DNA from: Paraburkholderia translucens
Lineage (GTDB): Bacteria; Pseudomonadota; Gammaproteobacteria; Burkholderiales; Burkholderiaceae
DNA length: 64,000 nt
Direction of reading: 5' to 3'
NCBI RefSeq assembly: GCF_020881035.1
Contig: NZ_JAJITC010000006.1
Coordinates: forward strand, 124,001 to 188,000
The notes below the pieces were generated by a model. The model was given only the letters and a program-made list of their open reading frames with translations. It was not told where the DNA came from and did not search any database. The position numbers and the translations under genes are program-made. Positions 1-9,254 of this stretch are shown here, piece after piece; position 1 is the first letter of the stretch; the number at the start of each line of letters is the position of its first letter.

Positions 1-1163
1 AGGAACGCTTTTTCGGCGTCATCGCTCGCGGCCCGCTTCGCATCGCTGAGTGACATCAGATTCGCGACACTGATCGGCTGATTGCCGCTCGTCTGCGCGC
101 CATCCTGCTGCGCCGCCGAACCGGGTGCAGCGGGCCGCATGTCGAGCGGCAAATGCTCGACGTCGGCCATCTCCCCCGCCAGACATGAGATGCGGTACAT
201 CACGTTGCGCAGCTCGCGGATATTGCCCGGATACGCGTAGCTCAACAGAAAGTCCCGCAAGCGCGGCGTCAGTCTGACTGGCCGCCGTTTCAGCGTGCCC
301 GCCGCTTCGTCGCCGAACCACGCAATCAGCAGCGGAATCTCGTCGCGGCGTTCACGCAGCGGCGGCATCGTCACGTGAATCACGCTGAGCCGGTAGAACA
401 GATCCTCGCGAAACCGCCCCTCCTCGCTGAGTTTGCGCAGATTGCGATTGGTCGCCGCGACGATGCGCGTATCGACCGCGATGGTTTCGTCGGAGCCGAC
501 GCGTTGAATCTCGTGCGCTTCGAGCACGCGCAGCAGCTTGACCTGGCCTGCGAGCGGCAACTCGCCGATTTCGTCGAGAAAGATCGTGCCCGTGTGCGCG
601 CTTTCGAATTTGCCCTTGCGGTCGTTCGACGCGCCGGTGAATGCGCCCTTGCGATGCCCGAATAGCTCGGATTCCAGCAGATTGTCCGGAATCGCACCGC
701 AGTTCACTGAAATGAACGGCTTGTCGGCACGCGCGCCATTCGCGTGAATCACTTTCGCCATCAGTTCCTTGCCAGTGCCGCTTTCTCCGTCGATCAGCAC
801 CGGCAAATCGGTAGGCGCCGCCTTCTCCGCGATTTCGAGCGATTCGAGCAAACGCGGATTATCGCCAAACGTCCCCTCGAAAATGAAACTGCGTTCGAGC
901 AGCGCCTTGCGGCGCGCCCCGCGCGATTGCTCCGGGCTCACCTGCAGTTCGCCCGCGGTGGCCGCCTGCACGAAGCGCTCCTTGTGTGAAAGCTGCATCA
1001 CTTCGTCGCGCAACGACGTGGCCTGCCTGAGCAGCTTGTCGATATCCGCGCGCTCGAGCCGCGACGACCAGCGCAACGTGGAACGCAGAATCTCGATCCG
1101 CTCGATCAGTCCCGCGTACGATATCGCGGGACTCGCCTCTTCAATCTGGTCGAGTATCTTCAT
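1..1163 (-). CDS. Sigma-54-dependent transcriptional activator (AAA+), 3' end outside window
   Basis: This is an NtrC-type enhancer-binding protein that would use ATP hydrolysis to open RNA polymerase-sigma-54 promoters. It starts at ATG 1163, which overlaps the TGA of the upstream ABC exporter gene as ATGA, so the two are translationally coupled. The N-terminal 110 or so residues carry no receiver domain signature. The AAA+ core follows with Walker A GESGTGKE, the sigma-54 contact loop GAFTGA (both intact), Walker [10 protein letters not shown] and the R-finger region LFYRLSV. The frame runs off the left edge before any Fis-type HTH is visible. Three sigma-54-type promoters lie in front of peptide genes in the same locus, so I infer that these are its targets. 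The input signal is unknown; the missing receiver suggests control by an N-terminal sensor region or by a partner protein. Confidence 0.95.
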   Translation of the reverse strand, partial: MKILDQIEEASPAISYAGLIERIEILRSTLRWSSRLERADIDKLLRQATSLRDEVMQLSHKERFVQAATAGELQVSPEQSRGARRKALLERSFIFEGTFGDNPRLLESLEIAEKAAPTDLPVLIDGESGTGKELMAKVIHANGARADKPFISVNCGAIPDNLLESELFGHRKGAFTGASNDRKGKFESAHTGTIFLDEIGELPLAGQVKLLRVLEAHEIQRVGSDETIAVDTRIVAATNRNLRKLSEEGRFREDLFYRLSVIHVTMPPLRERRDEIPLLIAWFGDEAAGTLKRRPVRLTPRLRDFLLSYAYPGNIRELRNVMYRISCLAGEMADVEHLPLDMRPAAPGSAAQQDGAQTSGNQPISVANLMSLSDAKRAASDDAEKAF

Positions 1164-4100
1164 GATGCGCTCAACTGTTTTTGCACGAGCTGATAGTACA
1201 TGCCGCCGCGCTGGATCAGCTCCTCGTGACGGCCCTGTTCGACGATTGCGCCTTCATACAGCACGAGAATCTTGTCCGCGCGCATGATCGTGCTGAGCCG
1301 ATGCGCGATGATCACCGCGGTGCGGCCCTTCAGGATGTCGTGCATATTGCCGAGAATATTGCTTTCCGATTGCGAGTCGAGCGCCGAGGTCGCCTCGTCG
1401 AACACGAGCAGACGCGGATCGTGATACAACGCCCGCGCGATGCACAGCCGCTGGATCTGACCGCCCGACAAACCGATGCCGCGCTCGCCGACGATCTGCT
1501 CATAGCCGAGCGGCATCTTGCTGATGAAGCCGTGCGCGTCGGCCATTTTCGCGACCTCCTCGATGCGGCGGCGCTCCGGCGCGTCGTCGCCGCTCGCGAT
1601 GTTCTCGGCTATCGTGCCCGAGAACAGCAGATTGCTTTGCATCACGTAGCCGATCTGCGCGCGGAAGCAAGCCTTGTCGATCACGCCGGAGTCATAGCCG
1701 TCGATCGTCATCTTGCCTTCGCTCGGCTGATAGAAGCCGACCAGCAGCTTGGCGAGCGTGGTCTTGCCCGAGCCGCTGCGTCCGACGATCGCGACCAGCT
1801 CGCCGGGCTTGATATCGAAGCTGATGTTTTCCAGCACATAAGCGGAGTCTTCTTCGCCATAGCGGAAATACACGCCTTGCAGGCTGATGTCGCCTTGCAG
1901 CTCCGGCAGCATCACGCGGGAGGGCAAATCCTGCGGCTTCTGTTCGGGCTCGATATCGAGCACATCCCCGAGCCGTTCCATTGCGACGCCCGCATCGTTG
2001 AGCATGCTCCACAAACCGACGAGGCCCATCAGCGGACTCAATACGCTGCCCATGAACGCATTGAACGCGATCAACTGACCGATCGTCAATTCACGGGCGA
2101 GTACCAGATTCGCGCCGACCCAAAGAATCGCAATCGTCGTTGCCGCGTTCAGAAGTTGACTGCCAAAGCCGACCAGAATATTGAATGCGTGCGCGCGATA
2201 TTGCAATTCGAGCGCCTTCGCGTATTTCTTCTCCCAGCGCAGCCGCACCGGCCGCTCGATGCCCATGCCCTTGACGGTCTCGACACCCGAGAGGGCTTCC
2301 ATCAAAAACGACTTCGCCTCGGTCGACGCCGTAAACACCTCGCGTGCGTAGCCCTTGATCTTCGGCGTCGCGATCACGGTGAGCCCCATGATCGGAATCA
2401 CAAACGCGATCAACACCAGCGTCATCTTCACGTTGTACACGAACATGATCGTGAAGTAGATGAAGATCATCAGCAGATTCAGCGCGGTCGTCACGGTGGA
2501 TTCGGTCAGGAACGCGCGGATCGTCTGGTTCTCCTGAAAGCGCGCGAAGATATCGCCGGTCTTGCGCTTTGCGAAGAACGAGAAAGGCAGCGACAGCGTA
2601 TGCTTGAAAAACTGCGACATCATCGCGAAGTCCATGTTGCGCACCATGAAGTTCGCCAGATACGCGCGAATCATCGACATCAACTGCGCGAAGACGTTCG
2701 AGATGATCAGTCCGCCGATCAGCATATGCAGCAGACTGACGTTCTGATGCACGATCACGCCGTCCAGAATGTTCTGGATAATCAGCGGCGGAATCACGCC
2801 GAGCACCTGAATCACGAACGTCGCGAGAAACAGATAGCCGAGTATCTTGCGGTACGGCTTCAGATAGCCGACGAAACGTATCCACGGCGAGCGCGCGGCC
2901 GATATCTCCAATAGTTGCGGTCCGCCCGTAAACAACAGACAGGTGCCGCTCCACCCCCGTTCGAAGTCTTCGACGCTCAGTTTCCTGAAACCGAGTGCCG
3001 GGTCCGCCACCCACACATAGTCTTTCGACAGACCGTACACGATCACATAGTGGTATCCCTCCCAATGCACGATGAACGGCAGATCGAAGCCGCGCAGCGA
3101 ATCGAACGTGCATTGCACGCCGCGCGTCGTGAAACCGAGCGACTCGCCCGCGCGCGCGAGACTGTCGAGCGTCGCGCCTTGCGTCGTCACGTTCGCCAGT
3201 TCGCGCAGTTTGCCGAGCGTCATCGGAATGCCGTAATGACGGCAGATCATGGCGAGACACGCGGCGCCGCAATCCATCTCCTCGGCCTGCTCGACGAGCG
3301 CGAAGCGCCGGATAATCCTCTCGCCGAGTTCCGGCTTGCTTTGCAGGTCGAGCATGAGCGGCAGCTTGCGCCGCTGTTCGAGCCGCTTTTGCCGCTGCAA
3401 TTCGCGCTCGCCGTAGCGGATGCGCTCGTCGAGTACTTCGCGCAGTTTCGGATTGCGTTCGAGAATGAAATGAACGGTGCGCTCGGGAATCACCAGCAGC
3501 CGCGTGTCGGTCGTCGCGACGACCGATGCCATCTGCTCCTGGCGCATGAGACACGCCTTCTCGCCGAATATCTCGCCTTCGCCGAGGGTCGCCAGCGTGT
3601 AGTCGTGGCCCTCCTCCTGGCGCACGATGCGCACCTGGCCTTGCCGCACCACATAAAGCCGCCTGTCTTCGCGGCTGTCCTGCTTGAGAATCTCCTTGCC
3701 GGCAGCCACCCGCTTCGCGCCGACGCTGCGCACGTACTCCTCGAGTTCCGCCTTGTCCAGCTTGCCGCGCAGATCGAACAGTTGCGCGACGAAGCCGCCG
3801 GCCGAATTGATCGCGACATAGCTGGCGACGAACGCCAGCGCGGCGGCGTTGCCCGCCATCACCGGTTCGATAGCCACGCGCGGTATGAACAGCAATTCGG
3901 TTTTGGCCGAAGACCGTACCGACGCTTCATGAACGTACGTGCGCAACATTGCGATGTCGGCGAAGATCTCGCCCGACTTGCGCACGCCCATGCTGGTTTC
4001 CTTGCCGTGCTCCTCGGTGAAGATACGCACCGTGCCTGAGCGGACCACATAGAGACCGTCGGCCACTTCTCCGGCCGAGCAGACCGTTTCGCCAAACGAA

Positions 4101-4228
4101 TAGAACTTCGCCTGCGCGGCTTCGGCGAGCCGCTCGATTTCGTCGCGCGAGAATGGCGAAAAGATCTCCACCGAAGCGAGAAATTCGGCTGTGGAAAGCG
4201 CGGAGGGCGCGGTCTGGGGGGCGTCCAT
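1160..4228 (-). CDS. Peptidase C39 ABC exporter with two N-terminal cNMP-binding domains
   Basis: A 1022-residue inner-membrane exporter that should cleave double-glycine leaders and pump the released peptide. Order: two cyclic-nucleotide-binding-like domains (about 20-135 and 150-275), C39 peptidase (about 305-435) with oxyanion Gln314, Cys320 in the DCGAAC motif, His393 and Asp409, then a six-helix transmembrane domain (about 450-740) and an ATPase with Walker A GRSGSGKTT and signature LSGGQIQRL. All peptidase residues are present, so processing is expected, unlike in degenerate C39-like exporters. Double cNMP domains are unusual in ordinary bacteriocin exporters. The gene sits 39 bp after the parvulin gene and overlaps the sigma-54 activator. 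The five GG-leader genes in the locus are the obvious substrates. Confidence 0.95.
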   Translation of the reverse strand: MDAPQTAPSALSTAEFLASVEIFSPFSRDEIERLAEAAQAKFYSFGETVCSAGEVADGLYVVRSGTVRIFTEEHGKETSMGVRKSGEIFADIAMLRTYVHEASVRSSAKTELLFIPRVAIEPVMAGNAAALAFVASYVAINSAGGFVAQLFDLRGKLDKAELEEYVRSVGAKRVAAGKEILKQDSREDRRLYVVRQGQVRIVRQEEGHDYTLATLGEGEIFGEKACLMRQEQMASVVATTDTRLLVIPERTVHFILERNPKLREVLDERIRYGERELQRQKRLEQRRKLPLMLDLQSKPELGERIIRRFALVEQAEEMDCGAACLAMICRHYGIPMTLGKLRELANVTTQGATLDSLARAGESLGFTTRGVQCTFDSLRGFDLPFIVHWEGYHYVIVYGLSKDYVWVADPALGFRKLSVEDFERGWSGTCLLFTGGPQLLEISAARSPWIRFVGYLKPYRKILGYLFLATFVIQVLGVIPPLIIQNILDGVIVHQNVSLLHMLIGGLIISNVFAQLMSMIRAYLANFMVRNMDFAMMSQFFKHTLSLPFSFFAKRKTGDIFARFQENQTIRAFLTESTVTTALNLLMIFIYFTIMFVYNVKMTLVLIAFVIPIMGLTVIATPKIKGYAREVFTASTEAKSFLMEALSGVETVKGMGIERPVRLRWEKKYAKALELQYRAHAFNILVGFGSQLLNAATTIAILWVGANLVLARELTIGQLIAFNAFMGSVLSPLMGLVGLWSMLNDAGVAMERLGDVLDIEPEQKPQDLPSRVMLPELQGDISLQGVYFRYGEEDSAYVLENISFDIKPGELVAIVGRSGSGKTTLAKLLVGFYQPSEGKMTIDGYDSGVIDKACFRAQIGYVMQSNLLFSGTIAENIASGDDAPERRRIEEVAKMADAHGFISKMPLGYEQIVGERGIGLSGGQIQRLCIARALYHDPRLLVFDEATSALDSQSESNILGNMHDILKGRTAVIIAHRLSTIMRADKILVLYEGAIVEQGRHEELIQRGGMYYQLVQKQLSAS

Positions 4229-4267
4229 GTATCGGCGAGCCTCGCTTCATCAGGCGCTAGCCAAGCA

Positions 4268-5020
4268 CTAGCGCGCTTCTATCACGTGTTCCTGCGCACG
4301 GGCAATCAGCCAGCTTTCGCGCAGCAAACGGCGGATTTCGGTGGCCACGTCGGCATCGAGCGTGGCGGGATACTTGGCCGTTACCGCGAAAATCTCGAAG
4401 CATGAGCGGTCCGCCGACGGAAACGGTCCAAGCAGATCGCCCACTGCGGCATTGAAGATCTTCGCCTCGATATCGGGCTTCAGCGAGCCGCGCAGCACCT
4501 TGCCGATCACGCCACCCGACTCGCGCGTATCCGCAATCGAATGCTCGCGCGCCATCTCGGCAAAGCTGTCAGGGTCATCGCGCAGGTACGAAATCATTTC
4601 CTTCGCCTTGCCCTCGCTATCGAGCACGATGTGGCTGACTTCGATCGCGTCGAACTTTGGCGAATTCAAGGCGAAGTAATCACGGATCGCCGCATCGTTG
4701 CCTATCTCGTCGAGCATCTTCTCCTGATAGAGACCGTCGGTAATGAACGCCTCGAATTCGTCGAGGCTCACGTGCAGCGCGTCGAGATAGTGATTCATGT
4801 CCGCCGCGCGATGCAGCCCGCGCACGCGGCGAAACTGGTCAGCGCGCTGCTGGATCTCGTCGGCGGTGACGGTCACGCCCTGCTTCTTCGCCGCGTGGAC
4901 GGTGAGCTTGTCGCGCACGATTTGCTCGATCAGGCTCTCAAACTGGCCGGTCAGTTTCAGAAGACGAATGAACTCGTCCACGTTCACGACTTCTTCATCG
5001 ATACGCACTATCGCGGTCAT
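4268..5020 (-). CDS. Parvulin-type peptidyl-prolyl isomerase (PpiC family), cytoplasmic
   Basis: A 250-residue protein with an N-terminal SurA/PrsA-like helical region (about 1-120) and a parvulin rotamase domain (about 125-215; VSHIVLDSEGKAKEMI, then FAEMAREHS and GGVIGKVLRGSL). No signal peptide or membrane segment is present, so it should act in the cytoplasm. Start ATG 5020 has AAGGAG 8 nt upstream. It lies between the HlyD-type adaptor and the ABC exporter in one operon. A role in keeping precursor peptides in an export-competent form, or presenting the leader to the peptidase, is inference from position. Confidence 0.9.
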   Translation of the reverse strand: MTAIVRIDEEVVNVDEFIRLLKLTGQFESLIEQIVRDKLTVHAAKKQGVTVTADEIQQRADQFRRVRGLHRAADMNHYLDALHVSLDEFEAFITDGLYQEKMLDEIGNDAAIRDYFALNSPKFDAIEVSHIVLDSEGKAKEMISYLRDDPDSFAEMAREHSIADTRESGGVIGKVLRGSLKPDIEAKIFNAAVGDLLGPFPSADRSCFEIFAVTAKYPATLDADVATEIRRLLRESWLIARAQEHVIEAR

Positions 5021-5057
5021 TTGCTGCGCTCCTTTCGTGGATGTTTGATTCGTGCGC

Positions 5058-6431
5058 TCAACCCGCCACCTCTCTGAACGGATCGAGACCGAGATCGATC
5101 AGCCGCCGCTCGCGCACGACGATTTCCGCATTGGCGGTCATGCCATAACGCAAGGGATAACGCATGCCGGCCACCTGGTAGTAGTCTCTGTCGAGCGTGA
5201 CCCGGCCCTCGTAGACCGGTTGCTTGTCCTGCACGGACGGCTTCGTGGCCGGCGAGATATACGCGAGCGTGCCGTTGATCAAGCCGTAGCGCTGGTAGGG
5301 AAACGCGTTGAACTTCAATTTGACCGGCAGGCCTTCGTGCAGAAAAGCCCGGTCGCGTTCGGCGATCTCGATCTTCAGGACGGGCCGCGCGTCTTTGGGT
5401 GCGATGCCGCCGAGCGGCGCATTCGCCTGAATCTTGTCGCCGCGCTGCGTCGAGGTGACGTCGGTGATCACACCCGAAACGGGGGCGAGAATCAGCAAAA
5501 AATTGTCCTTGTCGATGTTCTCGAAACGCACGCGCGCGGCCGCATCGGCTTCGAGGCGCGCGCTTTGCAGCTGCACCCGCAGCTTGTCTTCCGCATCGGT
5601 GATGTCGCGCACCGCCGCATCGTATTGCAGTTGCAGGTCGGTGCTCTGCTGGCCGCTCGTCGCAAGTTGGGCATTCGCCTGCGCGTATTCATGGCTCAGG
5701 CGGAAATCGAGCTCGGCCAGCTTCGATTGCGCAACCCGGTATGCGTTGTCCGCTTCGAGCGCAGCCGTGCGTTTCTGCTCGACCTGCAATTCGGCAATGC
5801 CGCCGCCGCCCGGCTGTGCGAACAGCCTCGAATAGCGGTCCAGTTCCTGATTCGCCGCTTCGCGCACACGGCGCGCATTGTCGAGCGAGCTGCGCGCCTC
5901 GTCGAGCTCCGCCTTCTGCCCTTCGGCGAGCTTCGTCGTGCCCTCGGACACCCGGTTCTCGTGCAACCGTTCTTCGACATCGAGTTGCGCCTTCAGCGAC
6001 GCGGCCTTGCGTTCCATCAACGCCTTCTTCTCCGGAAACTGCTTCCATTCGCGTTCAGCGTCTTCGAGTTTCAGTTGCGCCTGTAGCGCATTGCTGGCGG
6101 CCTCGATCGCGCCGCGCGCATTGAGCCGCGCAAGCACGTCGCCTTTCGACACCGGCTGTCCCTCGGCGATGTACAAATCCGCGAGCTCGCCGTCGATCGG
6201 CGTATAGATGCGCCGCACTTCCGATTCCGGCGACAACGTGCCGGGCGCGCTGACGATCACATCCGCGCGGCCGACGAACGACCACAGCAAGCCGGAGACG
6301 ACCAGCGCGACCATCGCCCAGATCAGCGCGCGCGCGATCCGCACGGGCTCGGACGTCAGAATCGCGATGCCCTCGACGCTATGATCTTCGAGCGCCTCCG
6401 ACAATGGTCTAGGGTGAGGGTCGCGCTTCAC
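5058..6431 (-). CDS. HlyD-family membrane-fusion (periplasmic adaptor) protein
   Basis: About 457 residues: short cytoplasmic N-terminus, one TM helix near residues 30-50 (ALIWAMVALVVSGLLWSF), a biotinyl-lipoyl half motif, a long coiled-coil hairpin rich in Glu, Ala and Arg, the second lipoyl half, and a C-terminal beta-barrel typical of HlyD. It would bridge the C39 ABC exporter and an outer-membrane TolC-like channel. I chose GTG 6431 because GGAGG lies 8 nt upstream; a TTG 15 nt earlier has no such site. The start lies inside the end of the FHA gene (23-nt overlap), which indicates translational coupling. Confidence 0.93.
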   Translation of the reverse strand: MKRDPHPRPLSEALEDHSVEGIAILTSEPVRIARALIWAMVALVVSGLLWSFVGRADVIVSAPGTLSPESEVRRIYTPIDGELADLYIAEGQPVSKGDVLARLNARGAIEAASNALQAQLKLEDAEREWKQFPEKKALMERKAASLKAQLDVEERLHENRVSEGTTKLAEGQKAELDEARSSLDNARRVREAANQELDRYSRLFAQPGGGGIAELQVEQKRTAALEADNAYRVAQSKLAELDFRLSHEYAQANAQLATSGQQSTDLQLQYDAAVRDITDAEDKLRVQLQSARLEADAAARVRFENIDKDNFLLILAPVSGVITDVTSTQRGDKIQANAPLGGIAPKDARPVLKIEIAERDRAFLHEGLPVKLKFNAFPYQRYGLINGTLAYISPATKPSVQDKQPVYEGRVTLDRDYYQVAGMRYPLRYGMTANAEIVVRERRLIDLGLDPFREVAG

Positions 6432-9015
6432 TCTGATCGCCTCCAATCAACGCGAGCTTCGCCTTCAGCAGCCCGGGGTCCAGCACCATGCGCAACTCGG
6501 TCAACGAGCGGCGCTGTAAACTCGCCTCGGCTTCGATCTCCGCCAGCAGGCGATCGAAGTCGGCGGGATGATCGGCCTTCAGCTGCGTATAGATGCGCAT
6601 ACCCTGCCGCGCCGCCGTTTGCGCCTCGGACAGCAGGCGCGCCTCATTGCGAAAGCCCGGCGAAATGCCGGCTTCGAGCCGCTGCGTGCCGCCGATCGGG
6701 CCATTCGCGCGGTACTCCTTCCACAAGCTTTGCGCGCGCAGCCATAGATCCTGAGCATGCGCGAGCGCCTTGTCATGCAAGGCGGCGACGTCCTTCTGGA
6801 TCGACTGCACGAACCACGCATCGGCTTGCGGATCGAGGCTCGCGTAGAACGACAGCAGACGCTCGTCGTAATCCTTCGCCCCGCGCGTTTTCTGCAGATC
6901 GTTGTATTGATCGGACAACGCCTTCTTGTGCGCCGCTTCGGCCGAGAGCACGTCGGACCACGGGTTCGCGGGCATCGACTCTAAATCGTTCAAGGCCTGC
7001 TGCGCGTCGCCGCGCCGCCACGCGGCATCGACCGCGTCCTGGCGCCGAACGATGTCCGCCGACGGCAAACGCGTGGCCGCGAGCCGCTGGAACTCGGTCT
7101 GAAAAGGTGGTGTGCTGAAGCGCGCCGTCTTCATCATCGCGAGCAATGACGTCCATTGACGGCTCAACGCGGCATTCAGCAACGCGGTGTATTGGCGCAA
7201 ATCGTCACGCACTCGATCGAGCCCCGCGAGCCGCGGATAACGCTGCGCGTAATCGTCGAGCACGGGGGGCAGCGCGTCGGGTTTATCGCGCGCGAGTTCG
7301 GTGTGGATCACGTCATTGAGCCGGTCGATCGCGGCGACGTACACCGAATCGTCGCTTTCGAGCTTACGCAAATGACTGAGCGTATGAGCGTACGGCTCCG
7401 CGAAGACGGGCACGTAGCTCGCAATCCGGTCGAGCGCGCGCTGATGACTCGTGGCGTCGTCGTCCCAGCGGTGCAGCAGATCGTTGATCGTCGCTTCGTC
7501 CGCATACATGCGGATCGGGGCGTCGACGCCGCCGCGCGCCGCGACGAAACGTTCGAGATCGCCGACCCACTGCAATTGGCCGACCAGCGACGCGGCGTCG
7601 GCATTGTTGGCGCTCGACGCCTTCATCTCATTCAGCAGCGCATCGGCCCGGTCGAACTGCGTCTTTTGCAGCGCTTCGAGCCAACCCGGTAATTTCGCCT
7701 TCAACAACGCCTCGCTCGCCAGTGCGCGGACCTTCGTGTCCGCAGGATGCGTGGCCAGATAGCCGCGCGCCACAGTGACGGCGCTCGCGTAATCGCCGCT
7801 CGCGAGCAGGTTCTTCAGTTGGCGCTCCGACGAACCGTGCAGATAGAGGCCCACGCCAAGCGCGACGACAATGGCGACACCAGCGCCGCCCCACGCCGCG
7901 GCGCGCCGCACATTGGCGCCCTCGTCGTCCGCGAACGCCTTGTGCAATTCGCCGGCGAGCATCTTCCAGCGGCGCGGCTTGCCCCTTGCGGCGCCGTTTC
8001 TGCTGCTTGCATAGGCGCCGTTCTGGTTGTTCGCGGCATGTGCGCCCGCCGCGCCTTTCGCCGTCTTTGCGCTGTGCGCGGCTCCCGCGCCATCGCGCTT
8101 CGCCCGCGCTGAGCCCGGCTGCGCCGCCTCATTCACCTCGTCTTCGCGTTGCAGCGCCGGATCGACGCAAAAGATGTCGAGGAACGAATGCGCCGCACCG
8201 ACGAAGGTTGTCTTGTCGGCGTCGGCGGCGCTGTCGGCAGTGGGACGCAGGGAAAGCTGTGTCACGGTGGGCTCGCCGTCGGATAATTTCTGTAGCGACA
8301 CCCTGTAGACGAAGTGGTCGCCGCCAAATGCAACGACGTCGCCCTCCGCGAGCGGCAATGCCGATTCGTCGAGCCGCCTGCCGTTCACGAATGTGCCGTT
8401 CGTGCTGCCCAGATCCTCCACATAGAGCTCGCCGCCTTTCAGAAACAGATGTGCATGGCGCCGCGAAATGTAATTGACCTGGTGCGGATAGCGGTCTTTA
8501 TAGCGCGAGAAAACTGCGTCCGTTTTGCTGACCAGAAACGGAAAAGCCAGCACGTCGACCGGTTGCAGACCGAGGTCTTCGCGCTGCGGCACCAACAACA
8601 GATTCATGACGGCAGAAGCGCTTCCACTCGCGACGATGCGCGCGCGCGGCTCGACGCCGACGCGATAGCACAGCTCACCGCCGAAGCAGAGTTCATCACC
8701 CGCGCGCACACGCGCGGGCGTTTGCCGCACCGCTGTGCCGTTGACGGTCGTGCCGTTCTTGCTGCCGAGATCGGCAACATAAATCGCACCGTGCTCGATG
8801 AAAAGGCGCGCGTGCCGGCGCGAGAGACCCGCGATCGATTGAGCGGGATAGTCGTTGAACGGCGCTTCGCTGCGGCCGATGGCGAACAGGTTGTCGACGA
8901 TGCGAATGGCGTCGAGCGCGGGGCGCTGCGCGCACGCGACCGGCGACAACACGACGTCGAAGGCAGCGTCTACTGTCGCGCGCATCTCAGCAATCGGAGC
9001 TTCGCCGGCGGCCAT
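6409..9015 (-). CDS. Membrane protein with two N-terminal FHA domains
   Basis: An 868-residue protein. FHA domain 1 (about 40-115) and FHA domain 2 (about 160-240) both keep the phosphothreonine-binding signature: SRRHA, then LGSKNGTTVNG and LGSTNGTFVNG. A low-complexity Ala/Gly/Lys linker (about 295-350) leads to one TM helix (about 374-393), so the FHA domains are cytoplasmic and about 470 helical, TPR-like residues are periplasmic. The segment DADKTTFVG (about 265-273) resembles phosphorylatable Thr motifs bound by FHA domains, but this is only suggestive. It is the first gene of the exporter operon, behind a good sigma-70 promoter. The likely phospho-partner is the Ser/Thr kinase at 14.9-17.1 kb. 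Confidence 0.92.
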   Translation of the reverse strand: MAAGEAPIAEMRATVDAAFDVVLSPVACAQRPALDAIRIVDNLFAIGRSEAPFNDYPAQSIAGLSRRHARLFIEHGAIYVADLGSKNGTTVNGTAVRQTPARVRAGDELCFGGELCYRVGVEPRARIVASGSASAVMNLLLVPQREDLGLQPVDVLAFPFLVSKTDAVFSRYKDRYPHQVNYISRRHAHLFLKGGELYVEDLGSTNGTFVNGRRLDESALPLAEGDVVAFGGDHFVYRVSLQKLSDGEPTVTQLSLRPTADSAADADKTTFVGAAHSFLDIFCVDPALQREDEVNEAAQPGSARAKRDGAGAAHSAKTAKGAAGAHAANNQNGAYASSRNGAARGKPRRWKMLAGELHKAFADDEGANVRRAAAWGGAGVAIVVALGVGLYLHGSSERQLKNLLASGDYASAVTVARGYLATHPADTKVRALASEALLKAKLPGWLEALQKTQFDRADALLNEMKASSANNADAASLVGQLQWVGDLERFVAARGGVDAPIRMYADEATINDLLHRWDDDATSHQRALDRIASYVPVFAEPYAHTLSHLRKLESDDSVYVAAIDRLNDVIHTELARDKPDALPPVLDDYAQRYPRLAGLDRVRDDLRQYTALLNAALSRQWTSLLAMMKTARFSTPPFQTEFQRLAATRLPSADIVRRQDAVDAAWRRGDAQQALNDLESMPANPWSDVLSAEAAHKKALSDQYNDLQKTRGAKDYDERLLSFYASLDPQADAWFVQSIQKDVAALHDKALAHAQDLWLRAQSLWKEYRANGPIGGTQRLEAGISPGFRNEARLLSEAQTAARQGMRIYTQLKADHPADFDRLLAEIEAEASLQRRSLTELRMVLDPGLLKAKLALIGGDQSEARPSP

Positions 9016-9031
9016 TTTATCTGGATCACTA

Positions 9032-9120
9032 AGCGCTTACCCGCCGCGGCGAGGACGCGGGGCGAACGGGACGAAGAACAACGGCGCAACGATACTGTCG
9101 TGAAGAGCCAGGTAAGCGCT
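9032..9120. repeat. Inverted repeat AGCGCTTACC / GGTAAGCGCT in the FHA operon leader
   Basis: Perfect 10-bp arms at 9032-9041 and 9111-9120, 79 bp apart, both between the sigma-70 promoter and the start codon of the FHA gene. Each arm contains the palindrome AGCGCT. A paired operator (repressor looping) or a long-range leader stem are both possible. No binding protein is identified. Confidence 0.5.
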
Positions 9121-9132
9121 GACCCCTTAAGG

Positions 9133-9160
9133 ATTGTAAGTCACGCATGGCGAGTGTCAA
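9133..9160 (-). promoter_or_regulatory. Sigma-70 promoter of the exporter operon
   Basis: On the minus strand TTGACA (9155-9160), a 16-bp spacer and TACAAT (9133-9138). Both hexamers are close to consensus. It faces the FHA-HlyD-PpiC-ABC-activator operon, implying basal expression of the machinery and its sigma-54 activator, in contrast to the sigma-54 promoters of the peptides. The leader would be about 110 nt. Confidence 0.7.
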
Positions 9161-9254
9161 TTTGGATATCGTCGGTTGAGAGGAGAGCGGGCAATCCCTC
9201 AGCAGACGAAATACCCGCGCACTACGCCAACTCTGGGATTAGCTCAATGCTTCG

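Noticed and set aside
1181..2914. Long open frame (577 codons) on the plus strand antisense to the ABC exporter
   Set aside because: It mirrors the codon bias of the real gene in high-GC DNA, is rich in His/Arg/Asp/Gln, has no ribosome site and no recognisable domain.
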